DNA of 64,000 bases, taken from Defluviitaleaceae bacterium (GTDB lineage Bacteria; Bacillota; Clostridia; Lachnospirales; WQUN01). Location: positions 28,048 to 92,047 of the forward strand of contig WRLD01000003.1 of the NCBI GenBank assembly GCA_009777845.1, written 5' to 3'. The notes beneath the pieces are model-generated. The model saw only the letters and a list, made by a program, of their open reading frames with translations, did not search any database and was not told the origin of the DNA. Of this stretch, positions 43,139-51,393 are shown piece after piece. The position numbers and the translations under genes are program-made. Within the stretch, counting starts at the first letter, position 1; each line of letters opens with the position of its first letter.

Positions 43139-44877
43139 AAGCGGTAATACTAAACTCGGGCATGGGTAAGCGAATGGGCGAGTTTACCGAGGAAACCTGC
43201 AAATGCCTAGTAAATATCGCGGACGGCGTAACCATACTAGACGCGCAGCTTACGCTTTTATTGGAAGCGGGCATTACAGACATTTGCATTACCACTGGCG
43301 CATTTGCGGACAAGCTAATGGCGTATGTAAACGAACGGTACCCCTCCGCCAACATACAATTTGTACACAATCCCGTATACGACCAAACAAACTATATTTA
43401 TTCGCTGTACCTAGCGCGGCAAGAGCTAGACGGCGAAATTATTCTACTGCACGGCGATTTAGTCTTTGAACAAAACGTGCTACAGGAGCTAATAGCCGCA
43501 CCGCATAGCGTAATGGTAACGGACACAAAAAGAGCCTTGCCGCCCAAGGATTTTAAGGCGGTAGTGACCGATAACAAAATCGTGCGTATCGGCATTGACG
43601 AGTTTTCGGAAGGCTCTCGTTACGCACAGCCATTATATAAATTGTCGAGAAGCGACTGGCGCGTGTGGCTCGACCAAATAATCGACTACTGCGAACGCGG
43701 CGATACTAGCGTGTACGCCGAAAACGCATTTAACGACATAAGCGGCAAAATGCACCTGCGGCCGCTTGATTTGCACGGGCGCGAGTGCTTCGAGATTGAC
43801 AACCATGACGACCTTTCCTACGGCATAAAGGCGTACGAACGCATACGACCCAGACAGAAATTTTATGAGGGCTTTGGCAGTATTCATGGCATTGTCAAGG
43901 GCGCGAAAAGGATTTTTGCGGTGGGCGATTACGCGCTAGGCGAGCTAAGGGCGGTTTTGCCTGAGAATACGGTGTATTTTGAGGATTATACGCCTAATCC
44001 AGACTATAACGATGTTTTAAAGGGCGTTGCGTTGTTTGAAGCGGAAAAATGCGATTTTATCGTGTCTATCGGCGGCGGAAGCGCGTTAGATGTAGCTAAA
44101 TCTATAAACGGCTTCGCCGTTTGTAATTTCGGCGAGTTATCGCACCAAGCCGCACACGTTCCGCACCTGGCCATACCCACCACGGCAGGCACAGGCAGTG
44201 AATCCACGCATTTTGCGGTTATTTACAAGGACGGCGTGAAGCAATCCATACAGCACCAAGGGCTTTTGCCGCAGTATGTAATACTGGACGAGGGCTTTTT
44301 GCGTTCGTTGCCCGACTATCACAAGAAAAGTACGCTACTGGACGCGCTGTGCCAAGCCATTGAAGCCATATGGGCGAGAGATACCGACCCTACGAGCAGG
44401 CATTATGCCATGAAGGCTATACCGCTTATTTTGGATAATATGGGGGAATATCTTTCCGACAACTCCAAAGCGGCGAAAGCTATCCTACAAGCCGCAAACC
44501 TAGCAGGCAGAGCCATAAACATAAGCAAAACCACCGCCGCGCACGCCATGAGCTACAAGCTGTCACAAATGTACAATATCGCCCACGGTCATGCGGTTGC
44601 GTTGTGCCTGCCCCATGTATGGGCGCATTTAATCGAAAACGAAAATAGCGCGCTTGCGTATATTTCTGAAGCGTTTGGCGTAAGCTCACCAAAGGAAGCG
44701 TTAGATAAATTTGTCGAGCTGTTTAACGGCTTGGCGTTGCCGTCTATTGTGCAGGTAAACCCGCTTGCGGAGCTGGTTAAATCTGTAAATGTGCAGAGAA
44801 TGAGCAACCACCCAGCGGTTATTTCAGACACAGAACTGGAAGCTATGTATCGCCATGTGATAGGGGGTACTCAATGA
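43135..44877 (+). CDS. Nucleotidyltransferase fused to iron-type alcohol dehydrogenase (phosphonoacetaldehyde reductase)
   Basis: 580 residues, two enzymes. Residues 1-235 are a sugar-nucleotide-type nucleotidyltransferase: AVILNSGMGKRMGEFTEETC (G-x-G-x-R-M, then CK), ILLHGDLVFE and ECFEIDNHDDL. Residues 240-580 are a group III (iron) alcohol dehydrogenase: VSIGGGSALDVAKSI, PTTAGTGSESTHFAV, LLDALCQAIEAIW and AHAMSYKL, AHGHAVAL. One usual metal His (in DALxHAIE) is Gln here. It would reduce phosphonoacetaldehyde to 2-hydroxyethylphosphonate and then attach CMP. It mirrors PntC fusions that join a nucleotidyltransferase to an aminotransferase, but with a reductase instead. The product assignment is inferred. 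Confidence 0.88.
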   Translation: MKAVILNSGMGKRMGEFTEETCKCLVNIADGVTILDAQLTLLLEAGITDICITTGAFADKLMAYVNERYPSANIQFVHNPVYDQTNYIYSLYLARQELDGEIILLHGDLVFEQNVLQELIAAPHSVMVTDTKRALPPKDFKAVVTDNKIVRIGIDEFSEGSRYAQPLYKLSRSDWRVWLDQIIDYCERGDTSVYAENAFNDISGKMHLRPLDLHGRECFEIDNHDDLSYGIKAYERIRPRQKFYEGFGSIHGIVKGAKRIFAVGDYALGELRAVLPENTVYFEDYTPNPDYNDVLKGVALFEAEKCDFIVSIGGGSALDVAKSINGFAVCNFGELSHQAAHVPHLAIPTTAGTGSESTHFAVIYKDGVKQSIQHQGLLPQYVILDEGFLRSLPDYHKKSTLLDALCQAIEAIWARDTDPTSRHYAMKAIPLILDNMGEYLSDNSKAAKAILQAANLAGRAINISKTTAAHAMSYKLSQMYNIAHGHAVALCLPHVWAHLIENENSALAYISEAFGVSSPKEALDKFVELFNGLALPSIVQVNPLAELVKSVNVQRMSNHPAVISDTELEAMYRHVIGGTQ

Positions 44878-45653
44878 AAAATCTTATCGCCGACAGATGG
44901 CAAAAATACAACTTCCTATTTGAACAATTAGTCGCGCGCGATTTCAAACAACGCTACAAGCGGACATACCTCGGCATTGTGTGGAGCTTGCTATCGCCGC
45001 TGTTGCATTTGGCGGTTATGGTTTTGGTGTTTGTCAATTTTTTTGGCAGGACTATTCCGCATTTTGTGGTATATGTGTTTATTGGCTTAAAGGTGTTTAC
45101 GTTTTTTAAGGAAGCGACCACGCGCGGCATGAGCTCGCTTGTTGCCAACCGAAATATTCTCACTAAAATAAAAGCCCCAAAGTACCTTTTTTTGCTATCA
45201 AAGAATGTGGCTTCCTTGCTTAATTTTGGGCTTATGCTTATTATTTTGTTTGCTTTTGTGCTTATTGACGGTGTACCCATACACCCGCGGTTTATTCTTA
45301 TTGTGTACCCTATTTTTACGTTGCTTCTTTTTAATATAGGCGTGGGGCTTATTTTGTCTGCGTTGTATGTGTTTTTTAAGGATATTGGACATTTATACGA
45401 GATTTTTGCCATGCTTGTTATGTGGCTTTCTGCGGTTTTTTATGATATTTCTAATTTTTCCGAAACCGTGCAACGCTTGGCGTTAATCAACCCTATTTTT
45501 ACGCATATACATTTTATGCGTTCGGTTATTTTGTACGGCGTTGTGCCAGAATGGTATGTTTTTGCGATTTGTGCCGCTTATGCGGCGGCAATGCTGGCAC
45601 TCGGCGCGTTTTTTTACAAGCGGTATAACTATAAATTCCTGTACTATATGTAG
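44874..45653 (+). CDS. Polysaccharide/teichoic acid export permease (TagG-like)
   Basis: 259 residues, an ABC-2 permease. The N-terminal amphipathic part FLFEQLVARDFKQRYKRTYL then GIVWSLLSPLLHL is the hallmark of TagG/Wzm polymer exporters; six membrane helices follow. The ATG overlaps the previous gene by 4 bases. With the ATPase gene 13 bases later it forms the flippase of the surface polymer made by this cluster, moving a lipid-linked chain to the outer face of the membrane. Confidence 0.9.
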   Translation: MKNLIADRWQKYNFLFEQLVARDFKQRYKRTYLGIVWSLLSPLLHLAVMVLVFVNFFGRTIPHFVVYVFIGLKVFTFFKEATTRGMSSLVANRNILTKIKAPKYLFLLSKNVASLLNFGLMLIILFAFVLIDGVPIHPRFILIVYPIFTLLLFNIGVGLILSALYVFFKDIGHLYEIFAMLVMWLSAVFYDISNFSETVQRLALINPIFTHIHFMRSVILYGVVPEWYVFAICAAYAAAMLALGAFFYKRYNYKFLYYM

Positions 45654-45666
45654 GAGGCTTATTCCA

Positions 45667-46419
45667 ATGACGATAAAAGTAGAAAATATACGAATACGCT
45701 ATATTGTTGGCGATTTTAGGAACAAAGGAATAACGGACTACATTCTAAAAAAATTAAAGGGCGAGCAGGTTTCTAGGGCGAAGGAATTTTGGGCGGTAGA
45801 CGGCGTGAGCTTTGAGCTTTACAAGGGCGATTTTTTAGGCATAATAGGTAATAACGGCGCAGGGAAATCTACCCTGCTAAAGGCGATAAGCGGCGTAATG
45901 CCGCCCACGCAGGGCAGTGTAACAGTAAACGGCAATATCGCCGCGCTGCTGGAGCTTGGCACTGGCTTTGACGGCGATTTGACGGTACGCGAAAACACGT
46001 TTTTGCGCGGCGCGCTAATGGGCTACACGCGCGAATTTATGAAAGAAACGTACGACGATATTATCGCCTTTGCGGAGCTTGAGGATTTTCAAGATATGTC
46101 GTTTATGCAATTATCCTCTGGCATGAAGGCGCGGCTTGGCTTTTCGATTGCGTGCCTTGTACGCCCGGAAATTCTGATTCTCGACGAGGTACTGAGCGTA
46201 GGCGATGGCGAATTTAGGGAAAAAAGCGAGAAGCGCATGGCGGAAATAATTGCCGACGGCGCGATTACGTTATTTGTGTCACATTCCTTGGGGCAGGTGC
46301 GTAAGCTGTGCAATAAGGTGCTGTGGCTGGAAAAGGGCAAGCAAAAGGCGTTCGGCGCGACAGCGGAAGTGTGTGATATGTATGAGCAGGCTATGAAGAA
46401 GAAGAAAAAGGGGGCATAG
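45667..46419 (+). CDS. Polysaccharide/teichoic acid export ATPase (TagH-like)
   Basis: 250 residues. Walker A IIGNNGAGKSTLLKAIS, LLELGTGFDGDLTVREN (typical of TagH/Wzt), signature LSSGMKARLGFSIAC, Walker B ILILDEVLSVGD and switch LFVSHSL. There is no C-terminal glycan-binding domain as in long Wzt or TagH proteins. I start at 45667 after TAGGAGG; a longer open frame from 45541 overlaps the permease gene. It ends the surface-polymer run; a family C repeat begins at the stop codon. Confidence 0.92.
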   Translation: MTIKVENIRIRYIVGDFRNKGITDYILKKLKGEQVSRAKEFWAVDGVSFELYKGDFLGIIGNNGAGKSTLLKAISGVMPPTQGSVTVNGNIAALLELGTGFDGDLTVRENTFLRGALMGYTREFMKETYDDIIAFAELEDFQDMSFMQLSSGMKARLGFSIACLVRPEILILDEVLSVGDGEFREKSEKRMAEIIADGAITLFVSHSLGQVRKLCNKVLWLEKGKQKAFGATAEVCDMYEQAMKKKKKGA

Positions 46420-46478
46420 GGGGCATAGCCCCTTTTCTCCGACTTTTCCTTGGTGGGAATGTCGTCACGAGCCTTGGG
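46418..46478. repeat. Dispersed repeat family C copy
   Basis: GGGGGCATAGCCCCTTTTCT, then CCGACTTTTCCTTGGTGGG and GTCGTCACGAGCCTT match the 18.65-kb copy. It begins at the stop of the export ATPase gene; the GGGGC-ATA-GCCCC stem with TTTT could be its terminator. Confidence 0.75.
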
Positions 46479-46503
46479 TGCGTGTGGGCGTTCTATTAAA
46501 GGC

Positions 46504-46735
46504 ATGGAACGCGGATTTTCGCGGATTTGGCGGATTTACGCGGATTTTTTCGGGCGTGGTGGGTTTTCGTGGATTTTAAAGGTATAAAACACGGATTTTA
46601 AGGGTATGGAACGCGGATTTAACGAATTTACGCAGATTTCGCGGATTCGTTCTGCCTTAGCGGATTTTCGTGGATTTCCCCACTAGCCAATCCGCATAAT
46701 CCGTGAAAATCCGTTAAATCCGTGTGAAGCCCTTG
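46504..46735. repeat. Dispersed repeat family A, nested copies
   Basis: Three left-type arms (ACGCGGATTTTCGCGGATTT, AACACGGATTTTAAGGGTAT, AACGCGGATTTAACGAATTT) and then the right-type arms AATCCGTGAAAATCCGTTAA to 46725. It looks like copies inserted into or grown from one another. Confidence 0.75.
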
Positions 46736-46760
46736 AAGCCCTTAAATCCGCACGCTATTG

Positions 46761-46915
46761 TCTGCTGTGCCTCTCGCCCTCTGTGCCTCTGTGCCTCTGT
46801 GTGAAAATCTTTTTGACAAATAATGAGCATAGGTAAAGCGTATAAATTACATTCTTTAGTTAAAAGATTTTTTCACACAGAGGCACAGAGGCACAGAGGG
46901 AGCGAGGCACAGCAG
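46761..46915. repeat. Inverted repeat family D, second element
   Basis: TGCTGTGCCTCTCGCCCTCT...GTGTGAAAATC and its reverse complement enclose about 47 bases. The arms match those at 18915-19045 but with the arm order reversed. A family A copy follows at 46920-47075. The gap 46420-47147 therefore holds only repeats. Confidence 0.85.
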
Positions 46916-46919
46916 AAAC

Positions 46920-47075
46920 ACGAACGAATCCGCTAAATCTGCGTAAATCCGTTAAATCCGTGTTTAATTCCCTTAAAATCCGTGTCGTATGCCTTTAAAA
47001 TCCACGAAAATCCGCTAAGCCCGAAAAAATCCGCGAAAATCCGTTAAATCCGCGTAAATCCGCGTTCCATACCTT
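46920..47075. repeat. Dispersed repeat family A, right-arm copies
   Basis: Repeated AATCCGCTAAATC, AATCCGTTAAATCCGTGTTT, AAAATCCGCGAAAATCCG and AATCCGCGTTCC units. Left-type arms are missing, so it may pair with the cluster at 46504. Confidence 0.7.
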
Positions 47076-47147
47076 TATCAACCTACCTAATCTATACTGT
47101 AAGCAATGACAAAAAAGCGAATAATGTTATAAGGAGCAAGATATATT

Positions 47148-48872
47148 ATGCACGCATTAAAATGGGGGCTACCGTATATTACGCGGTACAAATGGCGGCT
47201 TATTTTTGGGCTTTTGGTTAATACGCTTAATGTGGGGCTTATGTTGGTTAATCCTTATTTGGCAGGGTTGCTTGTACATAACGTAATAGAGGGCGGTCAG
47301 CGAGAGCTTTTTGTGCCGTATTTGGCGGCTATGGCGGGCATTACGCTGTATCGCTCGGTTTCGCGGTACTTGTTTGTACTGCTATTCGAGAATACGTCAC
47401 AGAAAATAATCTACAATTTGCGTCAAGATGTGTACAACAAATTGCACATTCAGAGCTTCTCATGGTTTGACAAAAACCGCGTGGGCGATATTATGTCGCG
47501 CATGACTGGCGATTTGGAGGCCATTAGGCATTTTGTCGCGTTTGTTAGCTATATGGTGATTGAGCATGTTACGCTGTATATTGCGGCGGTGGCGGTGATG
47601 TGCTTTATTAGCGTGCCGCTTACGCTGGCTATGCTGCTTACTACGCCTGTTCTTATTTTTGCGGCGGTCAAGCAGTCTAGGGAAGTACGCCCTGCGTTCA
47701 AAAATGTACGCGAGCAGTTTGCCAACCTAAACTCGCTATGCGGCGAAAATATCGGCGGAAACCGCGTTGTAAAGGCGTTCACAAAGGAGGCGTACGAGAT
47801 TGAGCGGTTTTCGGCGGTGAACGGCGCGTTTTTTGATGCAAATATGCAGACTGCGCGGGTTCGTGTGAAATATTTCCCAGTAATGGAAACCTGCGCCGCG
47901 CTTTTGCCGTGGCTTCTGATTTTGGCTGGCGGACTGTTGACGATTTACGGTAGCATGGAAACGTGGGAGCTGATTGCGTTCGGCGGCTATCTGTGGATGA
48001 TTGACGCGCCTACGCGGATTTTTACTTGGGCTGTGAATGATACGCAAAATGCGGTGGCTTCGTTGGATAAGGTGTATGATATGATGCGCCGCTCTGTGCT
48101 AATTGAGAGCGGTGGTTGCACCGCCACGGAAGCCGCCACGGAAACCGCCGTAGAATTTAAAGACGTGAGCTTTAGCTACGCGCCGTACGAAACTAACGAA
48201 ATTGTGCTAAAAAACATATCCTTTAGCGTAAAAAAGGGGCAAACCGTAGGCATTGTCGGGGCTACAGGCTCGGGCAAGACCACGCTGGTAAATTTGATTG
48301 CGCGGTTTTATGATACCTGCAAGGGCGAGGTTCTCGTAAACGGCGTAAACGTAAGGGATTATAATTTGCAGGAGCTGCGGCGTGAGATTTGTTACGCAAT
48401 GCAGGACGTTTTTTTGTTTTCTGATACAGTGGAGGGCAATATCGCCTTTGGTGTGCCAGATGCTTCCATGGAAGAAATTTACAAAGCCGCGGCAATAGCA
48501 GACGCGGCAGAGTTTATAGAGGCTATGCCCGAAAAATACGACACCGTAGTGGGCGAAAGGGGCGTTGGGCTTTCCGGCGGACAAAAACAGCGTATTTCCC
48601 TCGCGCGCGCCATAGCCGCAAACCCGCAAATCCTAGTGCTTGACGATGTTACCTCCGCCGTAGACACCGAAACAGAGCACCGCATACAAGCCGCGCTCGC
48701 GGAAGCAAACGAAAACCGCACAACCTTTATTGTGGCACACAGGCTCGCCTCGGTAAAGGAAGCCGACTTGATTATCGTGCTGGCGCGCGGTGAGATTGTG
48801 GAAATGGGTACGGATAGGGAATTGATGGGTATGGGCGGGTATTATGCGGAGCTGTGTCGGGAGCAGGGGTGA
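47148..48872 (+). CDS. ABC transporter half-unit, membrane domain fused to ATPase
   Basis: 574 residues, MsbA/LmrA type. Six helices fill residues about 15-305 with the loop motif FDKNRVGDIMSRMTGDLEAI; the ATPase has Walker A VGATGSGKTTLVNLI, Q-loop MQDVFLFSDTV, signature GVGLSGGQKQRISLAR, Walker B ILVLDDVTSAVD and switch His in IVAHRL. AAGGAG precedes the ATG. Such units work as homo- or heterodimers that export lipids, drugs or peptides; no second half lies beside it, so a homodimer is likely. It sits apart from the polymer cluster by 0.7 kb of repeats. Confidence 0.9.
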   Translation: MHALKWGLPYITRYKWRLIFGLLVNTLNVGLMLVNPYLAGLLVHNVIEGGQRELFVPYLAAMAGITLYRSVSRYLFVLLFENTSQKIIYNLRQDVYNKLHIQSFSWFDKNRVGDIMSRMTGDLEAIRHFVAFVSYMVIEHVTLYIAAVAVMCFISVPLTLAMLLTTPVLIFAAVKQSREVRPAFKNVREQFANLNSLCGENIGGNRVVKAFTKEAYEIERFSAVNGAFFDANMQTARVRVKYFPVMETCAALLPWLLILAGGLLTIYGSMETWELIAFGGYLWMIDAPTRIFTWAVNDTQNAVASLDKVYDMMRRSVLIESGGCTATEAATETAVEFKDVSFSYAPYETNEIVLKNISFSVKKGQTVGIVGATGSGKTTLVNLIARFYDTCKGEVLVNGVNVRDYNLQELRREICYAMQDVFLFSDTVEGNIAFGVPDASMEEIYKAAAIADAAEFIEAMPEKYDTVVGERGVGLSGGQKQRISLARAIAANPQILVLDDVTSAVDTETEHRIQAALAEANENRTTFIVAHRLASVKEADLIIVLARGEIVEMGTDRELMGMGGYYAELCREQG

Positions 48873-48933
48873 GGACACGGCACGCCAAGCACACGAACGG
48901 CAGAGGAGTGTAGCTTCTTTGGTTTTAAAAGCG

Positions 48934-49075
48934 GTTAAACGCGGATTTAGCGGATTCACGCAGATTTACGCGGATTTTGTCGGACGGAACGGATTTTCGT
49001 GGACTTTCGTGGATTTTTCCACGAGCCAATCCGCGTAATCCGTGAAAATCCGTTAAATCCGTGTGAAGCCCTTAA
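48934..49075. repeat. Dispersed repeat family A copy
   Basis: AAACGCGGATTTAGCGGATT at the left and AATCCGTGAAAATCCGTTAA, AATCCGTGTG at the right. It fills the gap between the convergent ABC and lipoprotein genes. Confidence 0.8.
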
Positions 49076-49078
49076 ATC

Positions 49079-49795
49079 TTAATTAAAGTGATTTTCTGAA
49101 ATTTTCCTTAAATCGTCTAACGTCAGCTCTAAATTGTTTTGTTCGCTAAAACTTTTAAGGCTAGGGCTTGTGGTGTTATTTTCGCTAAAGCCCTGTAGCT
49201 CTGTGCTTTCCCCCGCTTCAAGCTCGGCACTTTCCCCTACACTTTCAAATGGCGTTTCTATTTCAAACTCAAAGAGGTATGCGGCTTGTACTGGGTTTAG
49301 TAGGCTTGCGGGCATACCGACAAGGTCACTATATGACTCCAAAAATAAAACCATATCCGCATCAAAATCAAAGGTTAGCGTATTGTCATTAGCCTGCAAT
49401 TGCTTAACCTCTACTAGCTCGCCCACCTCAAAATTGCCCTTAAAGACATCTATAACCTCTAGGCTGAAAACGGTGTAATTCCAAGCTCCGTTGGGGTCGT
49501 CTGGGCGCGGCGGTATTCTGGTGTCGATTTTTTGGGTTCTTACGTCTAGTAGCTTGGCTCTAATTACATCTGTGGCTTGTGACGACATATCGGAAACGCT
49601 GTCAAACCATCGGTAATCTGCGGAAAAAATCGTGGTTGGTTCTTCGGTTGCTTCTTCGGATTCGGTTGCTGTTACTGTTTCAGCTACTGTTTCGTGTGCT
49701 TCTTCGGTTACTGCTTCGTGCGGTTGATTGTTGGAAACGCCGTCAGTAGCACAAGCCGTCAATAGAAACAAAAGTAAGACTAATATTTTTTTCAT
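49079..49795 (-). CDS. Predicted lipoprotein
   Basis: 238 residues. A lipoprotein signal peptide KKILVLLLFLLTAC ends in the lipobox LTAC, so the mature protein should be tethered to the membrane through Cys. A Glu/Thr/Ala-rich linker (about 20-55) follows; the rest is a compact domain with WFDSVSDMSSQATDVIRAKL and FSLEVIDVFKGNFEVGELVE, a pattern of secreted proteins of unknown role, and an acidic Ser/Glu end. I use the ATG at 49795 with AAAAAGGAG upstream. I do not recognise a function. Confidence 0.75.
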   Translation of the reverse strand: MKKILVLLLFLLTACATDGVSNNQPHEAVTEEAHETVAETVTATESEEATEEPTTIFSADYRWFDSVSDMSSQATDVIRAKLLDVRTQKIDTRIPPRPDDPNGAWNYTVFSLEVIDVFKGNFEVGELVEVKQLQANDNTLTFDFDADMVLFLESYSDLVGMPASLLNPVQAAYLFEFEIETPFESVGESAELEAGESTELQGFSENNTTSPSLKSFSEQNNLELTLDDLRKISENHFN

Positions 49796-49824
49796 TGCGG
49801 ACACTCCTTTTTCGTTAGGAAACG

Positions 49825-49884
49825 GTTAAGGCTTCGAGGTGATATTCCCACCATAGTACAGTCGGGAAAACAAGGGCAACGCCC
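49825..49884. repeat. Dispersed repeat family C copy
   Basis: AAGGCTTCGAGGTGATATTC, then CCACCATAGTACAGTCGGG and GGGCAACGCCCC. It abuts the stop of the metalloprotease gene. Confidence 0.65.
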
Positions 49885-51303
49885 CTAGTAATACATCATT
49901 TTCACACTAATCACATCATACTCTGGTATTTTTGAAAAATTATTAAGGTCGTAAATATAATTCATTAGCGAATCATAGCTGCCGCCGTACAAATACGGAT
50001 TGTCGCGCAGGGAAATAACATGCCCCAGCTCGTGTGCAAATACGGCGGAAATAGTTTTGTCTAGGTTTGCGGCATAGGCGCGTATGTTTCTTTCGTTTAG
50101 TATAATGTCAAACCGCAATGTCGTAACGCCCGAAACTGTCGATATGCAGACACCGCTCCACGAGTCTGCCCTTTGCTCCGCCACGGCGGTGTTTTTTGAG
50201 TTGGTATTAACGGAAAACTGTACCAAGGTGTCGGCATTGTTCCATTCGTTCATTCCTGCGCGCATTTGGGTGTTCCATGAGCCGCTTGTAAAACGGAAGT
50301 CAATGGAGGTTATGCTTCCTCTGCTTGCAGGTTGCCATCTAAAGGGTACGTGCCTAATCGCATCGTAGCCATGTGCAATGGGTGGGGCTGTGGTGGGGGT
50401 TGGGGTCGGTGCTGTGGTGGGGCTTGGTTTTGGGGTTAAAGTGGGGGTTGGGGTTGGGGTTGGGCTAGGTGTAGGTGTTGATGTTGGTCTTGGGCGTGGT
50501 CGTTGGGTTATAGTAGGGGTTGGTGTTGGTGCTATAGTAGGTCTTGGGGCTATGGTAGGACTTGGGCTAGGTGTTGGTGTTAAAGTGGGTCTTGGTGTCG
50601 GTGCTATAGTAGGGCTTGGGCTTGGTGCTAAAGTAGGTCTTGGGGTTACAATAGAACTTGGGGCAGGTGCTACCGTAGGTCTTGGGGTTATAATAGGGCT
50701 TGGGGCAGGTGCTAAAGTAGGTCTTGGAGTTATAATAGGGCTTGGGCTTGGTGTAGGTGTTGGCGTGGGTCTTGGTGTCGGGGCTATAGTAGGATTTGGG
50801 CTTGGTATCGGTGTCGCTATCGGGCTTGACTGCGGCGTACCCGCCCCACCTATCACTTGATTACTGCCATAAACCACAAGATTTGAACCTGTTATGACAT
50901 TGTTCGAGCCATACACATCATTGTTGTTGCCGTTTATAACATTGCCCGAGCCGCTCCATACGTTATTGCTGTTTCCGTTGATTGTATTTCCCGAGCCGCT
51001 CCATATGTCGTTATCCGAGCCGCTGATTTGGTTGCGAGAGCCGCTTCTGATGTCGTTGTCTGAGCCTGCGATAATGCTATTATTTGAACCAGAGCCAATC
51101 GTATTGTTATTTCCGCTGGAAATGGTGTTGTTACTGCCGCTTTTAATCGCGTTTCCGTTCCCATTAGAAATTACATTGTTTCTACCGCTTCCAACGGAAT
51201 TATTGCCGCTGACGGTAAGCGCGTTTACTGCCAACGCAAAAAAGACTATGGCACATAGAAATAATCGCATTATGCGGTTTAATCTTCCCACTAAGAATCT
51301 CAT
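49885..51303 (-). CDS. Secreted zinc metalloprotease with Asn-rich repeat and Pro/Thr stalk
   Basis: 472 residues. A signal peptide ([19 protein letters not shown]) leads to about 130 residues of short repeats of the form (G/S)xNNxI(x)(S/G)G, for example [20 protein letters not shown], likely a beta-solenoid. Then about 150 residues of Pro-Thr-Pro-Ser/Ala repeats make a wall-spanning stalk. The C-terminal domain has [17 protein letters not shown], a HExxHxxxxxD zinc motif of matrixin/M10-like peptidases, followed by DSLMNYIYD (Met-turn). I start at 51303 with GGGAGGG upstream. Large, surface-exposed and probably degrading an external protein. Confidence 0.82.
   Translation of the reverse strand: MRFLVGRLNRIMRLFLCAIVFFALAVNALTVSGNNSVGSGRNNVISNGNGNAIKSGSNNTISSGNNNTIGSGSNNSIIAGSDNDIRSGSRNQISGSDNDIWSGSGNTINGNSNNVWSGSGNVINGNNNDVYGSNNVITGSNLVVYGSNQVIGGAGTPQSSPIATPIPSPNPTIAPTPRPTPTPTPSPSPIITPRPTLAPAPSPIITPRPTVAPAPSSIVTPRPTLAPSPSPTIAPTPRPTLTPTPSPSPTIAPRPTIAPTPTPTITQRPRPRPTSTPTPSPTPTPTPTLTPKPSPTTAPTPTPTTAPPIAHGYDAIRHVPFRWQPASRGSITSIDFRFTSGSWNTQMRAGMNEWNNADTLVQFSVNTNSKNTAVAEQRADSWSGVCISTVSGVTTLRFDIILNERNIRAYAANLDKTISAVFAHELGHVISLRDNPYLYGGSYDSLMNYIYDLNNFSKIPEYDVISVKMMYY
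50380..50860 (-). repeat. Pro/Thr stalk-coding tandem repeat
   Basis: On the plus strand degenerate GT(T/A)GG(T/G)(C/G)TTGG(T/G)GT units run for about 480 bases and code for the Pro-Thr-Pro stalk of the protease on the minus strand. A long spurious Gly/Val frame exists on the other strand. Confidence 0.8.
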
Positions 51304-51332
51304 ACATACCCTCCCGCTTCTGCTCCTACTTT

Positions 51333-51393
51333 TGTTAAGGCTTCGAGGCGACATTCCCACCAAGCAACAGTCGGAGAAATGCGGCGAAGCCGC
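51333..51393. repeat. Dispersed repeat family C copy
   Basis: TTAAGGCTTCGAGGCGACAT, TCCCACCAAGCAACAGTCGG, then GCGGCGAAGCCGCC. It lies between the GH43 and protease genes. Confidence 0.65.

Noticed and set aside
50378..50860. Gly/Val-rich plus-strand frame that looks like a silk-type protein
   Set aside because: It is the antisense of the Pro/Thr stalk of the protease; repeats keep several frames open.
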